Source of the DNA: Amycolatopsis mediterranei
Lineage (GTDB): Bacteria > Actinomycetota > Actinomycetes > Mycobacteriales > Pseudonocardiaceae
Reading direction: 5' to 3'
Assembly: GCF_026017845.1 (NCBI RefSeq)
Contig: NZ_CP100416.1
Location: forward strand, 5,576,887-5,640,886
Length of the DNA stretch: 64,000 bases
Part shown: positions 1 through 8,570 of the stretch, in pieces
Numbering within the stretch: position 1 is the first letter of the stretch
Layout of the letters: every line of letters starts with the position of its first letter
The notes under the pieces: model-generated
Database searches by the model: none
What the model was told of the DNA's origin: nothing
What the model saw: only the letters and a program-made list of their open reading frames with translations
Translations under genes and position numbers: made by a program

Positions 1-27
1 TATTTCGGCCGCCGACACGCCCAGCAC
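1..27 (-). CDS. possible 5' end of a downstream transport gene (partial)
   Basis: On the minus strand a GTG at 27-25 follows a GGAG box at a sensible distance and opens a reading frame that runs off the window edge after nine codons. A gene just downstream of a solute-binding lipoprotein is often a permease of the same ABC transporter, but nine codons cannot show this. The call rests on the start signal and position only. Confidence 0.2.
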
Positions 28-72
28 GGTCAACTCCAGCTCAACCTGCCGGAGACAACTTCGATACAGGCC

Positions 73-1392
73 CTAGTCGACCGCATACCCGGCCGCCTGT
101 GCCGCCTGCTTGAGCGCCTTCCCGAACGGCTCCAGCAACGAGCTCAGCGGCTTGCCCGCCACCAGCTCCGTGATCACGCTGGTGGACCAGACGGGCTGGT
201 CGGGGTAGGAGACCAGGTTCCAGCCCGGCCAGATCTGGTCGGCGGCGGCTTTGAGCGCCGGAGTCGGATCGGCGGCGTAGTAGGGGTTGGCGGCCTGTTG
301 CTCCAGCCACTTGGTGGCCAGCGGCGCGTAGGCCGGATAACCGGGCCGGGCGTCGGCACCGCTCGGGTTGAACACGGTCGTGGCCCAGGTGACGAAGTCC
401 GCCGCGGTCGTGAGGTTGGTGGAGTGCCGGGACATGATCCACGGCCCACCGCCGACCTGGCCGGTGGTCACCGGCGTGTCGGTCCCCCACTGCAGCGGCG
501 GCGCGGCCGTGATCTGCTTCGCCGGGACGTGCAGCGCCTGGTCGAAGACCGCCTGGGCGTACCACGACGGCCCCGGCATGAGCAGGACCTTGCTGTCGGC
601 GCCCCCGTACTTCTGGGCGAAGTCGGGGGTGAACACGCTCAGCGGCGGCACCGTGCCGTTCTTGATCAGCGGGTCGAGCAGACCGGCCACCCGCGTGCAG
701 TGCGAGTCCGTCGCGTCGATGTGCACGCTGGTGCCGTGCACCTGCTCGAGCGGGCACTGGTTGCCCCACAGGTAGATCCAGTGGCTGAACGAATCCCCGA
801 CGTTGCCGACGATGTAGCCCGGGTGTTCCGTGGCGACCTTCTCACCGAGGCTCGCCCACTCCTGCCAGGTCTTCGGCACCGCGTAGTGGAACCGGTCCAT
901 CAGCGTCTTGTTGACCCACAGCACGACCTGGGCGAGGTTGTCCTGCACGCAGTACTGCGTACCGTTGATCGTGCACTGGGCGGTCGAACTCGCCGGCCAC
1001 TGGCCGAGCACGTCCTGCTTGAGGAGATCCTTGACCGGCGCGGCGAATTCGAACGGCTTCTGCGCCATCCACACCGGATCGTTGACCTGCTCGCTGAAGA
1101 GCACATCCGGCCAGCCCTTGCCGGTCCGGTTCCACAGCTGGATCTTCGTCTGCAACGTGGTCGCCCCGTTGCCGTCGCCGTCGAAGGTGACGATGTTCGC
1201 GTGGACCTGGGGATGCGCCTTGGCATAGGCCTGCGCCACGGGCAGGCGCGCCGCGTCCACCCAGATGGTCAGATCACCCCCGACGGTCCCCGCGGAGTTC
1301 GACCCGCTCGGCGAGGTACCCGTGGAGGTAGAACACCCCGCCACCGCCATCGCCGCCACGATGACGACAAGCCACCGACGTCGCTGAATCAT
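73..1392 (-). CDS. ABC transporter solute-binding lipoprotein, sugar type
   Basis: A 439-residue extracellular solute-binding protein of the family 1 (MalE/UgpB-like) class. It should bind a sugar or oligosaccharide outside the membrane and hand it to an ABC permease. The N-terminus has positively charged residues, a hydrophobic stretch and a lipobox ending VAGC, with the lipidated Cys at residue 20, followed by a Ser/Thr/Gly-rich linker. The mature part begins with the usual DLTIWVD strand of this family, and the length is typical. A GGGAG box lies about 11 bases before the ATG. No permease or ATPase lies upstream, so partners are expected beyond the left edge. The ligand cannot be told from sequence. 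The tandem repeat at 1461-1480 is a likely operator. Confidence 0.85.
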   Translation of the reverse strand: MIQRRRWLVVIVAAMAVAGCSTSTGTSPSGSNSAGTVGGDLTIWVDAARLPVAQAYAKAHPQVHANIVTFDGDGNGATTLQTKIQLWNRTGKGWPDVLFSEQVNDPVWMAQKPFEFAAPVKDLLKQDVLGQWPASSTAQCTINGTQYCVQDNLAQVVLWVNKTLMDRFHYAVPKTWQEWASLGEKVATEHPGYIVGNVGDSFSHWIYLWGNQCPLEQVHGTSVHIDATDSHCTRVAGLLDPLIKNGTVPPLSVFTPDFAQKYGGADSKVLLMPGPSWYAQAVFDQALHVPAKQITAAPPLQWGTDTPVTTGQVGGGPWIMSRHSTNLTTAADFVTWATTVFNPSGADARPGYPAYAPLATKWLEQQAANPYYAADPTPALKAAADQIWPGWNLVSYPDQPVWSTSVITELVAGKPLSSLLEPFGKALKQAAQAAGYAVD

Positions 1393-1694
1393 CGCTGATC
1401 ACACTCCCGCACGGGGACTGTCCAGAGGGCTCCGTCGACCCTGGAATTCAAATAACGTAAGTCGTATGACGTCTTATGTCAATTGTCCGGGTTGGACGCG
1501 GCACGCCAGGAAGCCACGCGATCCGCGCGGGGAAAGAAAAGAACGTCCGGGCAAGAATGCCCTGTGCGGCAATTCGGCGAGAATGATCAAAATCGGTTGT
1601 CCTTCTCGATGCGCTGCACCGTACTGCGCTGACCCCGAGATGAGACGGGTCCTCCGCCGAGCAGAAAACCCGTCCACCTCACGGGAATCCGGGG
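1393..1694. other. intergenic region between the lipoprotein gene and the NRPS cluster
   Basis: About 300 bases without a convincing gene. It holds the promoter and operator region of the lipoprotein gene (see 1461-1480) and the 3' end of the mbtH transcript. The region near 1440-1490 is more AT-rich than its surroundings. I see no clear rho-independent hairpin. It may form the left border of the NRPS cluster. Confidence 0.5.
1461..1480. promoter_or_regulatory. tandem 10-bp repeat, candidate GntR-type operator
   Basis: Two adjacent copies, GTCGTATGAC and GTCTTATGTC, match at 8 of 10 positions. The first copy is itself an inverted repeat (GTC-GTAT-GAC). The pair lies 69-88 bases upstream of the lipoprotein start. 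GTC(N4)GAC-type cores are common for FCD-type GntR regulators of sugar-acid uptake. Regulator identity is inference; no regulator gene is in view on this side. Confidence 0.45.
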
Positions 1695-1898
1695 TCAGTG
1701 CGCTGCGGCCATGCGCTCGCGCAAGCTGCGCGGCCGCATGTCGGTCCACACCGCGTCGATGTGGGCCAGGCAGTCCTCCTGCGGCCCGGTCGTGCCCTCC
1801 GCGTGCCAGCCGGTGGGCAGGTCGCGGTCCGCGGGCCAGATCGAGTACTGCTCCTCGTCGTTGACGACGACCTGGAACGTGCCGGTGTTCTCGAACAT
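1695..1898 (-). CDS. MbtH-like protein
   Basis: A 67-residue MbtH-family protein. These bind NRPS adenylation domains and are often needed for their folding or activity. The family signature is clear: an N-terminal FEN start, [10 protein letters not shown] near residues 13-22, a GW pair near residue 30 and a C-terminal W-T-D-M-R-P segment. It is the last gene of the minus-strand operon sbnB-sbnA-A-T-mbtH and lies 28 bases after the A-T gene, so the A-T protein is its nearest partner. It may also serve the two larger NRPSs, as no other MbtH is in the window. Confidence 0.95.
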   Translation of the reverse strand: MFENTGTFQVVVNDEEQYSIWPADRDLPTGWHAEGTTGPQEDCLAHIDAVWTDMRPRSLRERMAAAH

Positions 1899-1926
1899 CG
1901 TGGGTGCCCTTTCGGTGTGCGGAAAT

Positions 1927-3705
1927 TCAGTGGACTTCGGCCAGGTCGGCCAGGAGGAGCTGTTCGATGCGCGCGGCCGTGTCCTGCACGGTCGGGTACT
2001 CGAAGATCAGCTTGATCGGCAGGTTCAGCTCGTACGCCTGCCGCAGCCGGCTGAGCACGCGCACCGCCAGCAGCGAGTGGCCGCCGGCGTCGAGGAAGTC
2101 CCGGTCGATGCTGACGCGGTCCAGGCCGAGCACCGCGCACCAGATCGCGGCGACCGTCTCCTCGGTGGTCGTCCGGGGCGCCAGGAACGCCGCCGGCTCC
2201 TCCTCCGGTGCGGTGGGGGCCACCGCCGTCAGCGCGTTGCGGTCGACCTTCCCGCTGGCCAGCAACGGCAAGGCGGCCACGAACGTGATCGTGCTGGGGA
2301 TCGCGTAGGAGGTGAGGTGGTCCCCGAGGTAGGCCCGCAGGTCGGCGCCGGTCGTCTTCGGTTCGGCCACCACGTAGGCGGCCAGCTGCTTGCCGCCCGC
2401 GATCGCGGGCACCGCCACCACGGCCGCGCCCAGCACGGCCGGGTGGGCCACCAGCGCGGCCTCGACCTCGCCCAGCTCGACGCGGACGCCGCGGATCTTC
2501 ACCTGGTTGTCGACGCGGCCGAGGAACGTGATCGTCCCGTCGGCGCGGCGGACCGCGCGGTCGCCGGTGCGGTAGACGCGCCGGCCGCCGGGAGCCGGCA
2601 CGAACGCCAGCGCGGTGCGGCGCGGGTCACCGAGGTAGCCGCGGGCCAGGCCTTCGCCGCCGATGCACAGCTCGCCGATCTCCCCGGCCGGGACCTCGTC
2701 GAGCCGCGCGTCGCGGACGCGCACCTCGCACGCGGTCATGTCGGTGCCGATCGGCACGCTCTCGTCGGCGGACAGGCCGTCCTCGGTCGTCACCCGGTGG
2801 TGGGTCGAGTCGATCGACGCCTCGGTCACCCCCCACGTGTTGTCCAGCTCGACGGTGTCGCCGAAGCGGGCCGAGAAGCGCCGGGCGGTGATCGGGCGCA
2901 GGGCTTCGCCGCTGCTCAACGCCGACCGCAGCGACGCCAGGCCCGCCATGTCGTCGTCGGTGAGCGCGTCCAGGAACAGGTCCAGCACGCTCGGCACGAA
3001 CTGCAGGTGCACCACCCGGTACTTGACGGCGGCGTCGATGATGGCCCGCGGGTCGCGGTGCGCGCCGGGCTCCAGCACGGCCACGCGGCCGCCGTGCATC
3101 AGCGGCCAGAACAGCTCCACGGCCGCGTCGTCGAAGGTGAGCGTGGTCTTGTGCAGGACGGTTTCGCCCGGCTGCAGGTCGTGGCGGTCCTGCATCCAGC
3201 GCATCCGGTTGATCCAGCCGGTGTGCGGGCACCCGACGCCCTTCGGCCGGCCGGTCGAACCGGACGTGCAGTAGACGGCCGCGAGGTTGTCCCCGCCGGT
3301 CGGCGCGGACACGGGCACGGGGGAGCCGGTGGCCGCCACGAGCACGGGCTGCTGGCCCAGCGACACCATCCGGTCCACACAGGACGGCTGGGTCAGGGTG
3401 ATCCGGGCCCCCGCGATGTCGAGGGTGTCGGCCACGCGCTGGTCCGGGGAGTCGGGCTCGACCGGCACGTAGGCGCCGCCGGCCCGCAGCACGGCGAGGA
3501 CGGCGACGACCATCTCCACCGCCCGGTCCATCACGACGCCGACGCGCACCTCGGGGCCGACGCCGAGCGCCTTGAGGCGGGCCGCGGTGGCGTTGGCCAG
3601 CTCGTCCAGCTCGCGGTAGGTCAGCGCCCGCCGCGCGTCGACGACGGCCTGCGCGTCCGGCGTGCGGGCCGCCTGCGCGGCGATCAGCCGGTCCAATGTG
3701 GTCAT
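1927..3705 (-). CDS. free-standing NRPS A-T didomain protein, probably Dap-activating
   Basis: A 592-residue adenylation plus carrier protein. The ATG at 3705 is chosen because AAGGAG sits just before it; the frame stays open upstream but that part is not protein-like. The A3 loop ([10 protein letters not shown]) is near residue 145, GKVDRNAL near 487 and the carrier Ser in GGHSL near 543. My by-eye specificity residues are D-D-V-Q-L-S-T-I-D. The alpha-amine-binding Asp is kept and the second half resembles serine pockets (L-S-x-I-D). Since the next two upstream genes make L-2,3-diaminopropionate, a Ser-sized amino-bearing residue, Dap is the likely substrate. There is no C domain; the C-terminal C domain of the 20.5-27.9 kb NRPS could use this carrier as acceptor. 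Module placement is inference. Confidence 0.9.
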   Translation of the reverse strand: MTTLDRLIAAQAARTPDAQAVVDARRALTYRELDELANATAARLKALGVGPEVRVGVVMDRAVEMVVAVLAVLRAGGAYVPVEPDSPDQRVADTLDIAGARITLTQPSCVDRMVSLGQQPVLVAATGSPVPVSAPTGGDNLAAVYCTSGSTGRPKGVGCPHTGWINRMRWMQDRHDLQPGETVLHKTTLTFDDAAVELFWPLMHGGRVAVLEPGAHRDPRAIIDAAVKYRVVHLQFVPSVLDLFLDALTDDDMAGLASLRSALSSGEALRPITARRFSARFGDTVELDNTWGVTEASIDSTHHRVTTEDGLSADESVPIGTDMTACEVRVRDARLDEVPAGEIGELCIGGEGLARGYLGDPRRTALAFVPAPGGRRVYRTGDRAVRRADGTITFLGRVDNQVKIRGVRVELGEVEAALVAHPAVLGAAVVAVPAIAGGKQLAAYVVAEPKTTGADLRAYLGDHLTSYAIPSTITFVAALPLLASGKVDRNALTAVAPTAPEEEPAAFLAPRTTTEETVAAIWCAVLGLDRVSIDRDFLDAGGHSLLAVRVLSRLRQAYELNLPIKLIFEYPTVQDTAARIEQLLLADLAEVH

Positions 3706-3749
3706 GGTTTCTCCTTCGGTCCCAGTCGATCGGTCGGCGCGGCCACCGC

Positions 3750-4748
3750 TCACCCGACCGCGGTCATCGGCTCGGGGCGGCGGGTGCCTGCCCCCGGTTC
3801 GAGCACATCCGGGCCGTAGCCGGCCCGCAGCCATTCGTCGTCGTAGACGGTTTGCAGGTAGCGTTCGCCGAGGTCGGGCGAGATGGCGACGGCCGTGCCC
3901 GGTTGTCGCGCCGAGCCGGCCAGCCAGGCCAGCGCCCCGGCCACCACGGTGCCGGTGGAGCCGCCGAGCAGGAACCCCTGCCGGGCCAGCGCCCGGCAGG
4001 TCCGCGCGGTTTCGGCCTCGTCCACGAGCACCACGTCGTCCACATAGGACCGGTCGAGCAACGGCGGCCGGAACCCCATGCCCAGCCCCGGGATCAGCCG
4101 CCGCCCGGGCGGGCCGCCGAAGCTGACCGAGCCGTGGGTGTCGACCGCGATGATCAGTGCGCTGCTGCCGGTGTCACGCAGGTAGCGCGCGCACCCCATC
4201 AGGGTGCCGGTCGTGCCCGCGCCGACGAACAGCAGCTCGAGCTCCGGGAACCGGTGCAGGATGGCGGGGGCGGTCCGCCGGTAGTGCGCGGTCCAGTTCG
4301 CCGGGTTGGCGTACTGGTTGGTCCACACGCAACGGTCGTCCGCCGCGAGCAGTTCGCGGATCAGCGCCACCCGCGCACCGACCAGGCCGCCCGTGGGGTG
4401 CGGGGTGGTGACGACGTGGACGGTGGCGCCGAGCGCGCGCATCAGCGCGACGGTGGTCGGGTTGCACCGGCTGTCGGTGACGCAGACGAACCCGAGGCCG
4501 CGGTTGGCCGCGACCGCGCTCAACGCGACACCGAGGTTGCCCGACGAGGACTCGACCAGGATCGAATCCGGGCGCAGCACACCGCTGCGCTGCGCCCGGT
4601 CGACCATCTCGGCCGCGACCTTCAGCTTGACCGAGCCGCCGAAGTTGAAGCCCTCGCACTTGAGGTGCAGGCCCGGGTGGAACGTGGGGCCGAGGTCGAT
4701 GAAGAGATCGTCCTCCACGTACTGGTGTGGTCCGGTGATGACCGGCAT
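3750..4748 (-). CDS. sbnA: SbnA-like PLP enzyme for 2,3-diaminopropionate synthesis
   Basis: A 332-residue fold-type II PLP enzyme of the cysteine synthase superfamily. The closest functional type is SbnA of staphyloferrin B synthesis, which joins O-phospho-L-serine and L-glutamate into N-(1-amino-1-carboxy-2-ethyl)-glutamate. GGSVKLK near residues 37-43 carries the expected PLP lysine (K41), and SSSGNLG near 67-73 is the substrate-carboxylate loop. GAGTTGT, the PLP-phosphate loop, lies mid-protein. A GGAGG box precedes the ATG. It sits 34 bases after the sbnB-like gene, the diagnostic pairing for Dap biosynthesis, and just before the A-T gene. Plain cysteine synthase is unlikely given that neighbour. 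Confidence 0.9.
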   Translation of the reverse strand: MPVITGPHQYVEDDLFIDLGPTFHPGLHLKCEGFNFGGSVKLKVAAEMVDRAQRSGVLRPDSILVESSSGNLGVALSAVAANRGLGFVCVTDSRCNPTTVALMRALGATVHVVTTPHPTGGLVGARVALIRELLAADDRCVWTNQYANPANWTAHYRRTAPAILHRFPELELLFVGAGTTGTLMGCARYLRDTGSSALIIAVDTHGSVSFGGPPGRRLIPGLGMGFRPPLLDRSYVDDVVLVDEAETARTCRALARQGFLLGGSTGTVVAGALAWLAGSARQPGTAVAISPDLGERYLQTVYDDEWLRAGYGPDVLEPGAGTRRPEPMTAVG

Positions 4749-4782
4749 GACTGGTCGAACCTCCCGTCCGGCGCGCGGCCGC

Positions 4783-5829
4783 TCAGCCGTGCCGGCGCAG
4801 TTCGTGGAAGAACCCGTCGACGGTGATCGCTCCGGCGTCCTGCGCGCGGCCGTGGACGAGCTTGGCCACCGCGAGGTCGAGTACGCCGAGCCCGAAGGGG
4901 GAAAACACGATGGTGTCGGTCGCGGGTGGGGCGACGGCGCCGGTGAGCACGTCGTACAACGTGCCCGCCAGGAAGTTCCGGTTGCCCGTCTCCTGTTCGG
5001 TGAGGTGGACCGACGTGGCGGCCCGGAGGCAGTGGTCGGCGTCGTCGACGAAGTTGGCGGCCGCCCGGATCACCGACGGCGCCAGGTCGCGCAGCGAGAC
5101 GTGCAGCACCACCGGGTGGTGGTCGAACCACTCCGGCGCGTCGATGTGCGGGGTGGCGGCCACGGTGGCGAACACGATGAGGTCGCTGCCGCGCACGAGG
5201 CTCTCGGCATCCGGGTGCACCTCGGCGGGCACGCCGTCGCGCTCGATGCGCTCGCGCAGCCCGCCGGCGTGGTCGGTGGACAGGTCGTGGATGCCGATCC
5301 GCTCGAACTCCCAGCCGTCCGCCTGCAGGTACTCGTAGACGTAGCGGCTGATCAGCCCGGCCCCGACGATGCCGAGCCGGCGCGGTGCCGGCCGGCCCGC
5401 GGTGAGGGTGCGCGCGGCGAGCGCCGCGGACGCCGCGGTGCGGGCGGCGCTGATGATCGAGGCCTCCAGGCAGGCGGTCGGGTACCCGGTGCGCTGGTCG
5501 TTGAGGATCATCACCGCGGAGGCGCGCGGGAGCCCGCTGGCGATGTTTTCGGGGAAGCTGGAGATCCACTTGATCCCGTCCACCCCGATCGCGCCGCCCG
5601 CCGAGGCGGGCAGCGCGATGATGCGTGAGGCCGGCCGCTCCGGGAACCGCAGGAAGGAGGACGGCGGGTTGACCGTCGCCCCCGCGCCGTGGGTGCGGTA
5701 GGCCTCCTCGACGACGTCGATCACCTCGCGTCGCGCCCCGTCGAGCACCTGGTGCACCACGGCACCGGGCACCACGGTGAACGACGGCGCCGTCTGGGCC
5801 GCGTCCAGGTCCGTCACAGCGATGGTCAT
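4783..5829 (-). CDS. sbnB: SbnB-like NAD-dependent dehydrogenase for 2,3-diaminopropionate synthesis
   Basis: A 348-residue member of the ornithine cyclodeaminase/mu-crystallin family. SbnB oxidatively hydrolyses the SbnA product to L-Dap and 2-oxoglutarate with NAD+. An N-terminal substrate domain contains SSFLRFPE and a GVDGIKWISSFPEN segment; a Rossmann nucleotide site (GIVGAGLISRYV) lies near residue 150. The first gene of the minus-strand operon, its start faces the glutamate mutase operon across a 185-base divergent promoter region. A GGAG box lies before the ATG. Together with the sbnA-like gene it strongly predicts Dap as a building block. Confidence 0.92.
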   Translation of the reverse strand: MTIAVTDLDAAQTAPSFTVVPGAVVHQVLDGARREVIDVVEEAYRTHGAGATVNPPSSFLRFPERPASRIIALPASAGGAIGVDGIKWISSFPENIASGLPRASAVMILNDQRTGYPTACLEASIISAARTAASAALAARTLTAGRPAPRRLGIVGAGLISRYVYEYLQADGWEFERIGIHDLSTDHAGGLRERIERDGVPAEVHPDAESLVRGSDLIVFATVAATPHIDAPEWFDHHPVVLHVSLRDLAPSVIRAAANFVDDADHCLRAATSVHLTEQETGNRNFLAGTLYDVLTGAVAPPATDTIVFSPFGLGVLDLAVAKLVHGRAQDAGAITVDGFFHELRRHG

Positions 5830-6014
5830 CTGCAGCTCCGTCTTCTCGGCTCGGTCGATGCCAGCGATGACACCGGCGGCCGCCTTCGAGCCGCCTTCAC
5901 CGCGCCATCACCGGACGGCGGGCCGCCACCGGTCCGGTGAAGGCGCGGCGATACCGGCGGGGAGTCCGCTGTGCAGAGCCAATCCACGCGAACCGGCACG
6001 ACGGAAGGACCTGC
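5830..6014. promoter_or_regulatory. divergent promoter region of the two building-block operons
   Basis: The 185 bases between the starts of the sbnB-like gene (minus) and the glutamate mutase S gene (plus) must hold promoters for both operons. I could not pick out confident -35/-10 pairs by eye. A shared control region would let Dap and 3-methylaspartate supply be switched on together, for example by the SARP regulator near 28-29 kb. Confidence 0.45.
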
Positions 6015-6428
6015 ATGGCCCCGCAAAGACTCGTGATCCTCGGGGTCGCGGAGAGCGACGCCCACGCCGTGGCCAACCGGCTGATCGCCATGCACCTGAG
6101 CCAGGCCGGCTTCGAGGTGGTCAACCTGGGCACGTGCACACCGCTGGCGGACTTCGCCGCGGCGCTGCGCCGGCACCCCACCGCGGAAGCGGTGCTGATC
6201 GGCAGCCTGAACGGGCACGCGTACGCCGATCTGCGGGACTTGCCCGCGCTGCGCGCCGAAGGCGAGCTGCGGTGCCCGGTGGTCGTCGGCGGCAACCTCG
6301 CCGTCGGCGTCGACCGGTCCGCCGACGCCCGGCGCCGGCTGCTGGAGCTCGGCGTCGACCGCGTCCTGACCGACGCGGCCGAGCTGGTCCCGCTGCTGGA
6401 CTCGCTGCGGCCGAAGGTGGCGGTGTAG
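6015..6428 (+). CDS. glutamate mutase sigma (S) subunit, cobalamin-binding
   Basis: A 137-residue B12-binding subunit of coenzyme B12-dependent glutamate mutase, which interconverts L-glutamate and L-threo-3-methylaspartate. The cobalt-ligand motif reads D15-A-H17-A-V-A20: Asp and His of DxHxxG are kept but the Gly is Ala. The central SLNGHAYADL segment and GGNLAVG match the SLxGHGExD and GGN positions of the family. The ATG at 6015 is chosen for the GGAAGGAC box before it. It is two bases from the E subunit gene, the usual pairing in peptide clusters that use methylaspartate. Confidence 0.92.
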   Translation: MAPQRLVILGVAESDAHAVANRLIAMHLSQAGFEVVNLGTCTPLADFAAALRRHPTAEAVLIGSLNGHAYADLRDLPALRAEGELRCPVVVGGNLAVGVDRSADARRRLLELGVDRVLTDAAELVPLLDSLRPKVAV

Positions 6429-6430
6429 CC

Positions 6431-7825
<1,395 letters not shown>

Positions 7826-7827
7826 TC

Positions 7828-8532
7828 ATGCTGGGAGTGCTCGGCGGCATGGGGCCCGCCGCCACCGTCGATTTCCTGGACAAGCTCGTCCGGGCGACCG
7901 AGGCGGAGCGGGACCAGGACCACGTGCCGGTGGTCGTCTGGAACGACCCGAGGGTCCCCGACCGCACCGACGCGCTGTGCCACGGCGGGCCCGACCCGAC
8001 CCCGGCGCTGATCACCGGCGCGAGCGCGTTGCTGGCGATGGGCGCCTCGGTGCTGGTGGCCATCTGCAACACCGCGCACCTGTTCCTGCCCGTGGTCGCC
8101 GCGGTCACCGGGGCGCGCTTCCTCAGCATGGTCGACGCGACGGTGGCCGAGGTGACCGGCCTGCTGCCACCGGGCGTGCCCGTCGGCCTGCTCGCCGGTA
8201 CCGCGGCGGCGCAGAGCGACCTCTACGCCGCACCGTTCGCCGAGGCCGGGCGGCCGTTGCTGGTCCCGGCACCGCCGGACCAGGAAGAAGTGATGGCCGT
8301 GATCCGGGCGGTCAAGGCGGGTGACGTGTCCGAGCGGACCGCCGGCCGCCTGCGCGCCGTCACCACCGAACTCCGCGCGGCCGGAGCGGGCGCGGTGATC
8401 GCCGGCTGCACCGAGCTGCCGATCGTCTTCGCCCTCGACCCGCGGCCCGTGGTGCCGGTGATCGACCCGACCGCGGTGCTCGCCGCCGCCGCCGCACAGC
8501 TGTTCCGCCCGGTCCGCCTCGCCGTCGCCTGA
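7828..8532 (+). CDS. aspartate/glutamate racemase family protein
   Basis: A 234-residue cofactor-independent racemase of the Asp/Glu/hydantoin family. The N-terminal LGGMGPAATV loop is diagnostic, and both catalytic cysteines are present: C80 in ICNTAH and C194 in AGCTELP. It starts two bases after the glutamate mutase E gene behind a GGAGGAG box, so the three genes form one supply operon. It could racemise aspartate, glutamate or 3-methylaspartate. The NRPS already has an epimerization domain after its Asp-type module, so a D-amino acid for another step, such as the ATP-grasp ligase, is possible. The exact substrate is not visible. Confidence 0.88.
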   Translation: MLGVLGGMGPAATVDFLDKLVRATEAERDQDHVPVVVWNDPRVPDRTDALCHGGPDPTPALITGASALLAMGASVLVAICNTAHLFLPVVAAVTGARFLSMVDATVAEVTGLLPPGVPVGLLAGTAAAQSDLYAAPFAEAGRPLLVPAPPDQEEVMAVIRAVKAGDVSERTAGRLRAVTTELRAAGAGAVIAGCTELPIVFALDPRPVVPVIDPTAVLAAAAAQLFRPVRLAVA

Positions 8533-8570
8533 CCGGCCCACCCGCACCCCCTCCACCTGGGAAGGCAGCC

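Noticed and set aside
3706-3834. A 43-codon N-terminal extension of the A-T protein
   Set aside because: It overlaps the space before the sbnA stop, is Arg/Gly-rich and not A-domain-like, and ATG 3705 has a good AAGGAG box.
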